A program made the translations under genes and the position numbers. Below the pieces are notes generated by a model. It saw only the letters and a list, made by a program, of their open reading frames with translations, did not search any database and was not told where the DNA came from. From Pseudomonadota bacterium (GTDB lineage Bacteria; Desulfobacterota; JADFVX01), in NCBI GenBank assembly GCA_015222555.1, contig JADFVM010000071.1, forward strand, positions 1-17,186: a stretch of 17,186 bases of DNA, read 5' to 3'. Below are positions 7,570-13,931 of this stretch, piece by piece. Numbering within the stretch: position 1 is the stretch's first letter; each line of letters opens with the position of its first letter.

Positions 7570-8220
7570 TTAAATCCCTTTATCCACTTCCGATTTCAGC
7601 CGGTTTATGAGATCATTAATCCGTTCATATCGAGTTTTCAGACTTGCCCTGTTTACAATCAGCCGGGAGGTAATCTCCATAATCTGCTCAACCTCAACCA
7701 GACCGTTCTGCTTCAGGGTCTCCCCCGATGATACAAGATCGACAATACGCTCGGAGAGGCCGACAAGCGGCGCAAGTTCTATGGATCCATAGAGTTTGAT
7801 CAACTCCACCTGCACCCCTTTTTCACTGAAATACTTCTCCGTAATCTTTGGAAATTTCGTAGCTATCCTGACATGGGTCCATTCCGATGGATTATCTTTT
7901 TTCTTAAGCTCTTCCGGTTCGGCAACAGCCATCCTGCAATAACCGATCTTCAGGTCCAGCGGTTCATAAAGATTTTTCCCCTGTTCAAGCAGGATGTCCT
8001 TGCCAACGACACCGATGTCGGCAGCACCATATTCTACATAGGTTGGGACATCTGTCGCACGGACAACCATAAAACGCATTTTTTCTTCAGGAAGATTAAA
8101 TATTAATTTCCTCGAATCTCCATCCATCTCGGGACAGCTAATCCCTATCCTCTCCAGGAGTTCCATCGTGTCTTTCTGGATTCTTCCCTTAGGCAAAGCA
8201 ACTGTTAACACGTCTTTCAT
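7570..8220 (-). CDS. hisG: ATP phosphoribosyltransferase, short form
   Basis: The first enzyme of histidine synthesis, joining ATP and PRPP. The frame opens VLTVALPKGRIQKDT, with EYGAADIGVVGKDIL in the middle and the PRPP-loop region VDLVSSGETLKQNGL at about residues 161-175. At 216 residues it is the short form (HisG_S), which lacks the C-terminal histidine-binding domain and normally needs HisZ as a regulatory partner. No hisZ is present in this window. The ATG at 8220 has AAGGA about 11 bp upstream. A 67-bp gap separates it from murA on the same strand. Confidence 0.97.
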   Translation of the reverse strand: MKDVLTVALPKGRIQKDTMELLERIGISCPEMDGDSRKLIFNLPEEKMRFMVVRATDVPTYVEYGAADIGVVGKDILLEQGKNLYEPLDLKIGYCRMAVAEPEELKKKDNPSEWTHVRIATKFPKITEKYFSEKGVQVELIKLYGSIELAPLVGLSERIVDLVSSGETLKQNGLVEVEQIMEITSRLIVNRASLKTRYERINDLINRLKSEVDKGI

Positions 8221-8287
8221 TATTGTATTAATCCTTCATCAATTTATTTTTCATTAAGATCCTCACCCTCCGGGCAGGGTCTCTATC

Positions 8288-9547
8288 CTATTTCCTATTT
8301 TCTTTCACTCTCTGAATATTCGCCCCAAGACGGGCCAGTTTTTCTTCCAGCCTGTCATAGCCGCGATCAAGGTGATAAATTCTCGTCACCTCCGTTAGTC
8401 CTTCAGCTACAAGACCGGCAATAATGAGGGAGGCGCTGGCTCTTAAATCAGTGGCCATGAGAGGCGCGCCGCTAATCTTTTCAACACCCCTCACAATCGC
8501 GCTGTGGCCTTCAACTTGAATATCTGCCCCCATTCTCCTCAGCTCACTGACATGCATAAAGCGGTTTTCAAAGATAGTTTCAGAAATAACACTCAAACCC
8601 TTTGCCGTTGACATCAACACCATCATCTGTGCCTGCATGTCTGTCGGGAAACCCTGGTATGGCAGTGTTTTCACATCCACACTGTTTAACCTGCCATTAC
8701 CCATAACCCTTATTTTGCCGTCTTCTTCATTTATAGTAATTCCAGCTTCTCTAAACTTGTGAACGACGGCTTCCATGTGTGACATATCGGCATTATTAAT
8801 GACCACATCGCCATTGGTGATTGCCGCGGCAGCCATTAATGTGCCCGCTTCAATCCTGTCGGGCATAACCTCATGATCCGCAGATTTAAGTTCTTTAACC
8901 CCCTCAACGGTTATGACATCCGTCCCTTCGCCCTTAATGCGGGCGCCCATTTTCCTTAAAACACAAACGAGGTCCACCACTTCAGGTTCTCTGGCAGCAT
9001 TTTCAATAACCGTTTTCCCCTCAGCCAGAGTTGCCGCCATGAGGATATTTTCCGTTCCTGTAACGGTAACAAGATCAAAAAAGATATTTGCACCCTTAAG
9101 CCGCTTTGCCCTTGCAACAACGTAACCATGTTCAAGCGTGATCTCTGCGCCCATCGCTTCGAGCGCTTTCAGGTGCAGATCAATCGGTCTTTCACCTATA
9201 GCACAGCCACCCGGCATGGATACCCTGGCCTGCCCATATCTGGCTAAAATAGGCCCCAGAACAATGGACGATGCCCGCATGGTTTTTACCAGTTCATAGG
9301 GGGCCTCAAAGCGGATTGCCTCGCCAGAAACCCGAACAACGGTTCCCTTCGTTGAGACCTCAAGACCAAGACTTCCCAGGAGGTTAACCATGGTTCTGAT
9401 GTCAGCTAAATCGGGAATATTGGAAAATCGACATTCATTTGTTGCAAGAATGGATGCTGCAAGGATGGGAAGAGCAGCATTTTTTGAGCCACTGACTTCG
9501 ACCTCTCCAACAAGCCTTTCCCCACCAGTTATTACTATCTTATCCAG
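8288..9547 (-). CDS. murA: UDP-N-acetylglucosamine 1-carboxyvinyltransferase
   Basis: Catalyses the first committed step of peptidoglycan synthesis, transferring enolpyruvate from PEP to UDP-GlcNAc, in the cytoplasm. The frame must begin upstream of the first ATG (9391): minus-strand codons from 9547 read (CTG)-DKIVITGGERLVGEVEVSG-SKNAALPILAA, the conserved MurA N-terminus. An in-frame TGA sits two codons before the CTG, and there is no ATG, GTG or TTG in between. AGGTGAT lies about 5 bp before the CTG. Counting from the CTG gives 419 residues, the E. coli length, with Lys22-Asn23 and the catalytic Cys115 (PGGCAIGERP) at their E. coli numbers. The fosfomycin-target Cys is therefore retained. 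It leads the his genes in a common gene order. Confidence 0.95.
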   Translation of the reverse strand: MDKIVITGGERLVGEVEVSGSKNAALPILAASILATNECRFSNIPDLADIRTMVNLLGSLGLEVSTKGTVVRVSGEAIRFEAPYELVKTMRASSIVLGPILARYGQARVSMPGGCAIGERPIDLHLKALEAMGAEITLEHGYVVARAKRLKGANIFFDLVTVTGTENILMAATLAEGKTVIENAAREPEVVDLVCVLRKMGARIKGEGTDVITVEGVKELKSADHEVMPDRIEAGTLMAAAAITNGDVVINNADMSHMEAVVHKFREAGITINEEDGKIRVMGNGRLNSVDVKTLPYQGFPTDMQAQMMVLMSTAKGLSVISETIFENRFMHVSELRRMGADIQVEGHSAIVRGVEKISGAPLMATDLRASASLIIAGLVAEGLTEVTRIYHLDRGYDRLEEKLARLGANIQRVKENRK

Positions 9548-9577
9548 TCTAAATCACCTGCCTTTTATTGAGGCCCA

Positions 9578-9606
9578 ATCTTATTACAGTACGGCCAAAA
9601 CTTCAA
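9578..9606 (-). promoter_or_regulatory. Promoter of murA (and possibly the his genes)
   Basis: On the minus strand TTGAAG (9601-9606) and TAAGAT (9578-9583) are separated by 17 bp. Each box matches four of six consensus bases. Transcription would start near 9571, giving a leader of about 24 nt that still contains AGGCAGGTGAT, in agreement with translation starting at the CTG of 9547. A 7-bp hairpin (arms 9618-9624 and 9631-9637, loop GATTTA) lies just upstream of the -35. Confidence 0.6.
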
Positions 9607-9803
9607 GAGATTTACCCAAAATCCGATTTAGGATTTTTGGTGAAACTGCCAGGATGCCTGAAAGACACGACCGCAGGCAACTTTTTTCCGACACAAGCGA
9701 ACTAACCTGTACGGAGAGGAGCAAAATTGCCGGGAACGCAGTATTTACGGACATATTGGAGGTTTGGAATCCCGCTTTCACGAGATTTGGATTTAGCATC
9801 TCT
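9607..9803. other. Spacer between divergent murA and cupin promoters
   Basis: About 200 bp lie between the two outward-facing promoters. The 7-bp AAAATCC/GGATTTT inverted repeat at 9618-9637 could be an operator or a chance palindrome. A plus-strand frame crosses the region, but it would run straight through the cupin promoter and its peptide resembles nothing I know, so I do not call it. I see nothing else here. Confidence 0.4.
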
Positions 9804-9832
9804 TTGACATCTGAAGACATTCAATTTATAAT
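9804..9832 (+). promoter_or_regulatory. Perfect-consensus sigma70 promoter for the cupin gene
   Basis: TTGACA at 9804-9809, 17 bp, then TATAAT at 9827-9832: both boxes and the spacing are exact consensus. Transcription would start near 9839, about 20 nt before the cupin ATG, with GTGAGG in the short leader as Shine-Dalgarno. Confidence 0.88.
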
Positions 9833-9860
9833 CGACTCAAAAATTATGTGAGGTTTAAAA

Positions 9861-10157
9861 ATGGAATTAATTGATCTAATGGAAAGAGCCAGTTTCTCAG
9901 ACAGTTTTGCCCCTCAAATATTACGAATGGCACAAAGCTACAAGGTGCCTCTCATCTGCATGGAAGCGGGACAGGAGATACCACCCCATCCAAGCGGGAC
10001 AGGCGTTTTTTATATTGTTAGCGGGAAAGGTATTATGACCGTAGAAGGTGAGGAGAAAGAGGTGCAGGCCGGCAATATGATCTTTATTGAAAAAGGTGAG
10101 TCAAGGGGAATCAGGGCAACGGAAACGATGATGGCCTTTGCCGTTCATATCAGTTGA
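9861..10157 (+). CDS. Small single-domain cupin protein
   Basis: A 98-residue cytoplasmic cupin. The beta-barrel core is visible: ICMEAGQEIPPHPSGTGVFYIVSGKGIMTV corresponds to cupin motif 1, and AGNMIFIEKGESRGIRA to motif 2. Only His43 of motif 1 is kept. The usual second His of that motif and the His of motif 2 (here Arg in SRGIRAT) are missing, so catalytic metal binding is doubtful. It may be a small-molecule sensor or a stability factor. GTGAGG lies 9 bp before the ATG, behind a perfect-consensus promoter. The gene stands alone and its stop overlaps the end of the convergent DUF4124 gene by 8 bp. Its substrate or partner cannot be read from sequence. Confidence 0.85.
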   Translation: MELIDLMERASFSDSFAPQILRMAQSYKVPLICMEAGQEIPPHPSGTGVFYIVSGKGIMTVEGEEKEVQAGNMIFIEKGESRGIRATETMMAFAVHIS

Positions 10158-10860
10158 CATTCCCCTCTGTCGACTTATTTAACTCTTCCATGATTTTTAT
10201 TCTTTCCTTCGTTCTTTCGCCCATTTTTTGCTGAATCTCGTCGGTCTTTTTCTTGAGTTCAGTATATTTCTCATGGGTCGTTTCAGCATAGGTCTTCAAT
10301 AAATATACTGCCAACAGACCTGTAAGTAGAAGAAGAATGGCCATATTCAATCGCCGCCTTTTCAGATATTTCTTAATAATGAGGAATGTCAGAATAATGG
10401 CAACAATATACAATGCGAGGGAGAGGTTCTTCGAACCAACTTTATTGACAATTTCACCCATAAACCCTGACTTTTCCTCAACTTCTGCAACAATTTCTTG
10501 TTTCCCTATTGCTGACATTTCTTTCGCAGCTTTTTCTTTCACTAAGGTGGCTTTCCCCTCCACTAAGGTGCCAATTTTTTCAGCAACTCTTTCCTCAGGA
10601 TAATTGTCTACTATTTCCGAAATCTTTTTGGGAAGCTCGATTTCTGTATAGACAAGCTCTTCTGGAAGGGGCTCTTTGGGCTTGGGAGGGATCTCTCTAA
10701 TAACCTTCATCTTTTTCCTGTATTTCTTAGGAACATTTTCTTCCCGGTTCGTGAGTTGAAGCCTTCCCTTTGCATCCTTATACTGATAAAAATCAGCATA
10801 GGCTTCTGCTCCCCATAACAATAAAATCAGGCCGATAACATAAATAAGTCGCTTTTCCAT
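10150..10860 (-). CDS. DUF4124-type envelope protein with C-terminal membrane segments
   Basis: A 236-residue protein of unknown function. Residues 1-22 form a signal peptide (LILLLWGAEAYA before DFYQYKDAKG), directly followed by a DUF4124-like segment (DFYQYKDAKGRLQLTN, 23-50), a proline/glutamate-rich stretch, and two hydrophobic segments at about 146-163 and 171-188 joined by a basic KKYLKRRR loop. The C-terminal 193-228 is charged and helical, probably coiled coil. The ATG at 10860 is chosen because GGGGGAG lies 6-7 bp before it, the signal peptide then starts correctly, and the promoter lies just upstream. An earlier start at 10944 would put 28 unlikely residues ahead of the signal sequence and lie upstream of the promoter. 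The last 8 bp overlap the cupin gene tail to tail. Confidence 0.8.
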   Translation of the reverse strand: MEKRLIYVIGLILLLWGAEAYADFYQYKDAKGRLQLTNREENVPKKYRKKMKVIREIPPKPKEPLPEELVYTEIELPKKISEIVDNYPEERVAEKIGTLVEGKATLVKEKAAKEMSAIGKQEIVAEVEEKSGFMGEIVNKVGSKNLSLALYIVAIILTFLIIKKYLKRRRLNMAILLLLTGLLAVYLLKTYAETTHEKYTELKKKTDEIQQKMGERTKERIKIMEELNKSTEGNVN

Positions 10861-10884
10861 AATCTCCCCCAATAAATTATTCAG

Positions 10885-10913
10885 AATATAACAGCCCCCT
10901 TTCGATAGGTCAA
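10885..10913 (-). promoter_or_regulatory. Sigma70-type promoter for the DUF4124 gene
   Basis: On the minus strand TTGACC (10908-10913), a 17-bp spacer and TATATT (10885-10890) match the consensus at five of six bases in each box. The predicted transcription start is about 18 bp before the ATG at 10860. Confidence 0.8.
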
Positions 10914-10959
10914 GGCCTGCGAAACAACTATCTAACCCGGACAAACCGGATAGGGACCT

Positions 10960-10980
10960 CTTCCTTTCTTTGCAAGGAAG
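10960..10980. other. Hairpin upstream of the copper-chaperone remnant
   Basis: A perfect 7-bp stem, CTTCCTT (10960-10966) against AAGGAAG (10974-10980), with a 7-nt loop. It has no T-tract on either strand, so it is not a classic terminator. It lies about 30 bp ahead of the GTG start of the PCuAC-like frame. Confidence 0.5.
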
Positions 10981-11011
10981 TTAGTCAACGCTTGAATGTC
11001 AGAGATTCAAT

Positions 11012-11287
11012 GTGATAGCATATCTTGAACCATATAAGGCCATTAAAACACACTCAAAAAAACCATATGCTTCCATGGCACAGGTAGAAAGGCTGGAGAT
11101 CCCTCCAAAAACAATAGTTGTTTTTCATCCGGGAGGCTATCATCTTATGCTACACGAGTCTAAAAGACGACTTAAGGCCGGCGACAAAGTAGATTTCACT
11201 TTACACTTCAGCAGCGGCCAAGAGGTCACTGTCAATGCAGTGATCAAAAGAGATCCAGGATCTATGGATAATCATCAACATCATTAG
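11012..11287 (+). CDS. N-terminally shortened PCuAC-type copper chaperone
   Basis: The frame matches the C-terminal half of the PCuAC (DUF461) family, periplasmic Cu(I) carriers that deliver copper to cytochrome oxidase: AQVERLEIPPKTIVVFHPGG, GYHLMLHESKRRLKAGDKV and a final beta hairpin. The family copper motif is largely kept: Met22, 21 residues, then His44-x-Met46, with His14 possibly the first ligand but spaced 7 instead of 10 residues before Met22. The C-terminal DNHQHH tail is His-rich. Family members usually have about 150 residues, with a signal peptide and a first beta-sandwich half. Here a TAG at 10982 cuts the frame off, and the only start is a GTG with no clear Shine-Dalgarno. It is either a decayed gene or an unusual short form. 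It lies 16 bp before the Sco gene, which fits the role. Confidence 0.6.
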   Translation: MIAYLEPYKAIKTHSKKPYASMAQVERLEIPPKTIVVFHPGGYHLMLHESKRRLKAGDKVDFTLHFSSGQEVTVNAVIKRDPGSMDNHQHH

Positions 11288-11303
11288 TTGAACGGGATAT
11301 GCT

Positions 11304-11963
11304 ATGAAAAATAAAAAGAACAAACTTGTCCCCCTTATTACAGGATTACTTGTACTGGGTTTTGTAATTGCCCTCATTACCATACGTTTCAGCGGCAAAT
11401 ACGACAGCGATCTTCTTAAGGCAAAAGAGCTGCCAAAACTCGATATTCTAACAACTTTTCTGGAAGAACCTGTTGCCTCGACTGCCTTTTCACTTAAAAA
11501 CCACCTGAATGAAAATTTCACCCAGGAAAAATTGAGAGGAAAGTGGTCCTTTCTCTTTTTCGGTTATATCAACTGTCCTGATATATGCCCTAACACAATG
11601 GCCGTACTTAATAAGGTCTTTGAAAATCTCTCAAAAACAAATGATCTGGGGAATACAGCATTCATCTTTTCTACCGTGGATCCGCAAAGAGATACGGTCA
11701 AATCAATGGCAGAATATGTAGCATATTTCAACAAGGATTTTATCGGTCTTATTGGAGAAAAAGAAGAGATCGACCAGATCACGAAGGCAATGAACATAGC
11801 CTACATCCTGGAAGAAAGCTCGAATAACGAGTATCAGGTCGGTCACAGTACGGCAATTTTATTGATCGACCCTAAAGGCAGGCAGGTTGCACGATTCTCC
11901 GACCATCAAAATGCCGAGGAGATTTCCGGTGATTTTAGAAAGATCCGGCAATATTTTGAGTAG
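11304..11963 (+). CDS. Sco1/SenC/PrrC-family copper chaperone
   Basis: A membrane-anchored thioredoxin-fold protein that helps insert copper into the Cu-A site of cytochrome c oxidase. Residues 8-27 are a single N-terminal membrane helix, leaving the domain in the periplasm. The copper ligands are all present: Cys91 and Cys95 in FGYINCPDICPNT, and His181 in VGHSTAILLIDPKG. The STVDPQRDT segment is also typical. The length (219 aa) is normal. It directly follows the PCuAC-like frame (16 bp), a familiar pairing for oxidase assembly. The Shine-Dalgarno (GGGATA) is weak. No oxidase subunits lie in the window. Confidence 0.93.
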   Translation: MKNKKNKLVPLITGLLVLGFVIALITIRFSGKYDSDLLKAKELPKLDILTTFLEEPVASTAFSLKNHLNENFTQEKLRGKWSFLFFGYINCPDICPNTMAVLNKVFENLSKTNDLGNTAFIFSTVDPQRDTVKSMAEYVAYFNKDFIGLIGEKEEIDQITKAMNIAYILEESSNNEYQVGHSTAILLIDPKGRQVARFSDHQNAEEISGDFRKIRQYFE

Positions 11964-12054
11964 CATATTAATTAGTTTTCATTGGAAAATCGTTGTTTCA
12001 TTACGCCGTCAATAATTCGGACTTTATCTAATATTTTTTTAAAAGGAGGATCAA

Positions 12055-12975
12055 ATGAAAAACAAGGGTTATAGAAAGCTTCTATTTGCAGCATTGGCAG
12101 GCATCATCCTTACCGCTGTATTTACTACCCCCATCCTTGCAGCAGGATTAAAGAAGATCGTTGCCGTTTCAAAATTTGATAACAAAACAAACTGGAGAGG
12201 AAAGTGGGATCTGGACAACGGAATGGCTGACCAGTTGACAGATGCCCTGATCCAGAGTGGTCAGTTTGTTGTACTGGAAAGACAAACGCTTAAAGATGTT
12301 TTTGATGAACAGGCCCTTGCATCAAGTGGGGCGACGCAAAAGTCGAAATCTGCCAGAGCGGGAAAACTGACGAGCGCCCAGATATTGGTAAAAGGATCCA
12401 TAACTGAATATGCCCAGTCCAGCTCAGGCAGTGATTCAGGTGTCAGTTTTAAAGGTTTCAGGATTGGGGGGAAAAAAGGTGAAGCTCACGTGGGCCTCAT
12501 CATTCGGCTAATTGACACTACGACAGGAGAAGTTCTGGATTCAAAGCGTGTAGAAGGAAAGGCAAAATCGGGGGGATTGAGCTTGGGCGGAAGCGTTAAG
12601 GGGGTTGGCTTTGGGACAAAGGGATTCAAAAAAACGCCCCTCGGCAAAGCGACGCACAAGGCCATTGAAGAAGCTGTCGACTTTATCGCCGATGGACTTA
12701 AAGGTGTTCCATTTCAGGGAAGGGTAATCAAAGTCCAGGGGGGGACTATCCTTATCAGCGCAAGTGCTAAAACAGGCGCATCCAAGGGTGATAAGTTTAC
12801 TGTCTTCGCCTTGGGAGAAGAGTTGACCGATCCTGAAACAGGGGAACTCCTGGGCTCTGATGAAGAGGAAATTGGCACAATTAAAATTGTTACCGTTAAA
12901 GAAAGGTTTTCAAAAGCAAAAGCCGTCGGCAGTGTAGACGGCATCAAAAGGGGAGACATTATCCGCTCTAATTAA
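12055..12975 (+). CDS. CsgG-family envelope protein
   Basis: A 306-residue exported protein. Residues 1-29 are a signal peptide (basic start, hydrophobic core, ending ILAA). The next section has CsgG/HfaB-family wording: KKIVAVSKFDNKT, DLDNGMADQLTDALIQSGQFVVLERQTLKDVFDEQ, ILVKGSITEY and GLIIRLIDTTTGEVLDSKRVEGKA, up to about residue 215. CsgG forms the outer-membrane channel for curli subunits. Unlike CsgG, this protein has no cysteine after the signal peptide, so it is not a lipoprotein. Glycine-rich loops near 120-140 and 175-200 replace the expected membrane hairpins. The C-terminal 220-306 (GRVIKVQGGTILIS...GASKGDKFTVF...IKRGDIIR) resembles the FlgT C-terminal fold. AAAGGAGG precedes the ATG. 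No curli genes are nearby. Confidence 0.85.
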   Translation: MKNKGYRKLLFAALAGIILTAVFTTPILAAGLKKIVAVSKFDNKTNWRGKWDLDNGMADQLTDALIQSGQFVVLERQTLKDVFDEQALASSGATQKSKSARAGKLTSAQILVKGSITEYAQSSSGSDSGVSFKGFRIGGKKGEAHVGLIIRLIDTTTGEVLDSKRVEGKAKSGGLSLGGSVKGVGFGTKGFKKTPLGKATHKAIEEAVDFIADGLKGVPFQGRVIKVQGGTILISASAKTGASKGDKFTVFALGEELTDPETGELLGSDEEEIGTIKIVTVKERFSKAKAVGSVDGIKRGDIIRSN

Positions 12976-13004
12976 TTCTTAGACAAAGAAGGGGATTAAC
13001 ATTG

Positions 13005-13041
13005 GGGAGCATAAAGGAGGCGGCAGTCACTTTATGCTCCC
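13005..13041 (+). terminator. Strong hairpin terminator after the CsgG-like gene
   Basis: A perfect 12-bp stem (arms 13005-13016 and 13030-13041) with a 13-nt loop lies 29 bp past the CsgG-like stop and is followed by TTTCAGTTT on the plus strand, a moderate T-tract. On the minus strand it sits right after the small frame ending at 13049 but has no T-run there, so it works best for the plus strand. Confidence 0.7.
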
Positions 13042-13048
13042 TTTCAGT

Positions 13049-13168
13049 TTAAAGTTCTTCACAATGTTCACAGCCCATATATTCATTTCTCTTGAATGGG
13101 ATAATGGCCTGTTGGGACCATTTCGTTGTTATGAGTTTTCTTTCTGGAGAGCGAAGGGAGGCGCCCAT
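13049..13168 (-). CDS. Possible 39-residue small protein with CxxC
   Basis: A minus-strand ATG frame of 39 codons plus TAA lies 41 bp downstream of the zinc-ribbon gene. Its C-terminal half reads KWSQQAIIPFKRNEYMGCEHC and ends EEL, a charged, protein-like sequence with a C-E-H-C motif. CAGGG lies about 8 bp before the ATG. The frame stops just short of the 12-bp hairpin at 13005-13041. I recognise no family. It could be a real small protein, the tail of a decayed gene, or chance. Confidence 0.3.
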   Translation of the reverse strand: MGASLRSPERKLITTKWSQQAIIPFKRNEYMGCEHCEEL

Positions 13169-13209
13169 TATACTTGCCCTGAGCCCAACAATTTACGGTT
13201 TACGCGACA

Positions 13210-13665
13210 CTAGTTGTTCAGCACTTCATTTCGCCATTTATCTCGCCATTCTGCTTGAAAGTCGGTGTATTTTTTTACTTGAATGCTGAATATGCTCTCC
13301 AGCTTCTTCAGCTTGACCTCCAGGTCCGCCAACTGAGACTTCAATTTATTGTCAGGGTTTTTCTCTAACAGTTCTTTCATTGAACGTATTTCACTTCTCA
13401 CCTGGCTGATTTCGTCGGAATGTTCTTTTTCGAGTTTCACCCATTTATTATCAAAGGTATCGACTTCACCGGATCTGAACTGGACGATTGAAGCTTCGGC
13501 ATCACAATAATCACATTCAAGGCTGAATACAAAGCCGGCCCCCTCTTTATATTCATAATCATAGTTTGTTATTTCTTGGGGGTCGAATTTAATACTGAAT
13601 TCCTTGCGGCAGACAGGGCAGTTTACTTCAAATTTTTTTTTATTACTCTTAAAGAAAGCTAGCAT
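13210..13665 (-). CDS. Zinc-ribbon and coiled-coil protein of unknown function
   Basis: A 151-residue soluble protein without signal peptide or membrane segment. The N-terminal part carries two cysteine pairs, CPVC (16-19) and CDYC (51-54), with a KEFSIKFDP strand between them, the layout of a small zinc ribbon. Residues about 78-130 are a charged heptad-like helix (SQVRSEIRSMKELLEKNP... LADLEVKLKKLESIF), probably a coiled coil for self-association. AAAGGAT lies about 12 bp before the ATG. I do not recognise a named family. The neighbours give no functional hint beyond the possible small frame just downstream. Confidence 0.75.
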   Translation of the reverse strand: MLAFFKSNKKKFEVNCPVCRKEFSIKFDPQEITNYDYEYKEGAGFVFSLECDYCDAEASIVQFRSGEVDTFDNKWVKLEKEHSDEISQVRSEIRSMKELLEKNPDNKLKSQLADLEVKLKKLESIFSIQVKKYTDFQAEWRDKWRNEVLNN

Positions 13666-13759
13666 GGGCTATTTTTTATCCTTTCGCTTATTCAGGGCAT
13701 GATAGAAAAAATTTAGGTCAATTTAACTCCCTATAAAAGAGGAATTCTTTCCAGATAAT

Positions 13760-13822
13760 ATAATACCCCGGCGCACGCTCTTTCGCTGACGCTCAACTTC
13801 GCTACCCGAAGCGGGGCATTAT
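13760..13822. repeat. 63-bp imperfect inverted-repeat element
   Basis: Eleven-base ends, ATAATACCCCG (13760-13770) and CGGGGCATTAT (13812-13822), are inverted copies with one mismatch and enclose about 41 bp, in a gap between genes. The style (CCCCG arms flanked by ATTAT) is like the short palindromic or MITE-like elements scattered through many proteobacterial genomes. The related phrase GCAGCAAGTTGCGGGGAATTC follows at 13865-13885, as if a second, half-lost copy. Confidence 0.6.
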
Positions 13823-13829
13823 ACTGCCA

Positions 13830-13853
13830 GTCCAAACGCTTAGGCGTTTGGAC
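13830..13853. repeat. Perfect 10-bp stem hairpin
   Basis: GTCCAAACGC (13830-13839) and GCGTTTGGAC (13844-13853) form a perfect stem around a TTAG loop. The plus strand continues AAAAAG rather than T, and the minus strand has no T-tract after the stem, so it is not a standard terminator for the Sco-like gene ending at 13932 or for the gene at 13665. It directly follows the 63-bp inverted-repeat element. Confidence 0.8.
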
Positions 13854-13931
13854 AAAAAGCCTACGCAGCAAGTTGCGGGGAATTCAAACCGGCGAGATTA
13901 AAAGGCTGAACATGGGCAGGGAAAGAATTAG

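Noticed and set aside
8228..8254. Eight-codon frame MKNKLMKD with GTGAGG upstream, just before hisG on the minus strand
   Set aside because: It contains no histidine codons, so it is not a his attenuation leader, and it is too short to support. The nearby 5-bp hairpin (8265-8280) has no T-tract.
9584..9820. Minus-strand frame of 78 codons upstream of murA
   Set aside because: It covers the murA promoter, and its peptide is low in charged residues and not protein-like. No Shine-Dalgarno was evident.
9390..9851. Plus-strand frame of 153 codons opposite the murA start and across the intergenic region
   Set aside because: It is antisense to a certain gene for a third of its length, runs through the exact-consensus cupin promoter, and its peptide looks like no family.
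10861..10944. Upstream extension of the DUF4124 protein by 28 residues
   Set aside because: The extension starts upstream of the -10/-35 boxes at 10885-10913 and would bury the signal peptide.
13830..13853. Perfect hairpin as terminator of the Sco-like gene at 13932-14540
   Set aside because: The minus strand has no T-run after the stem; T residues lie before it instead.
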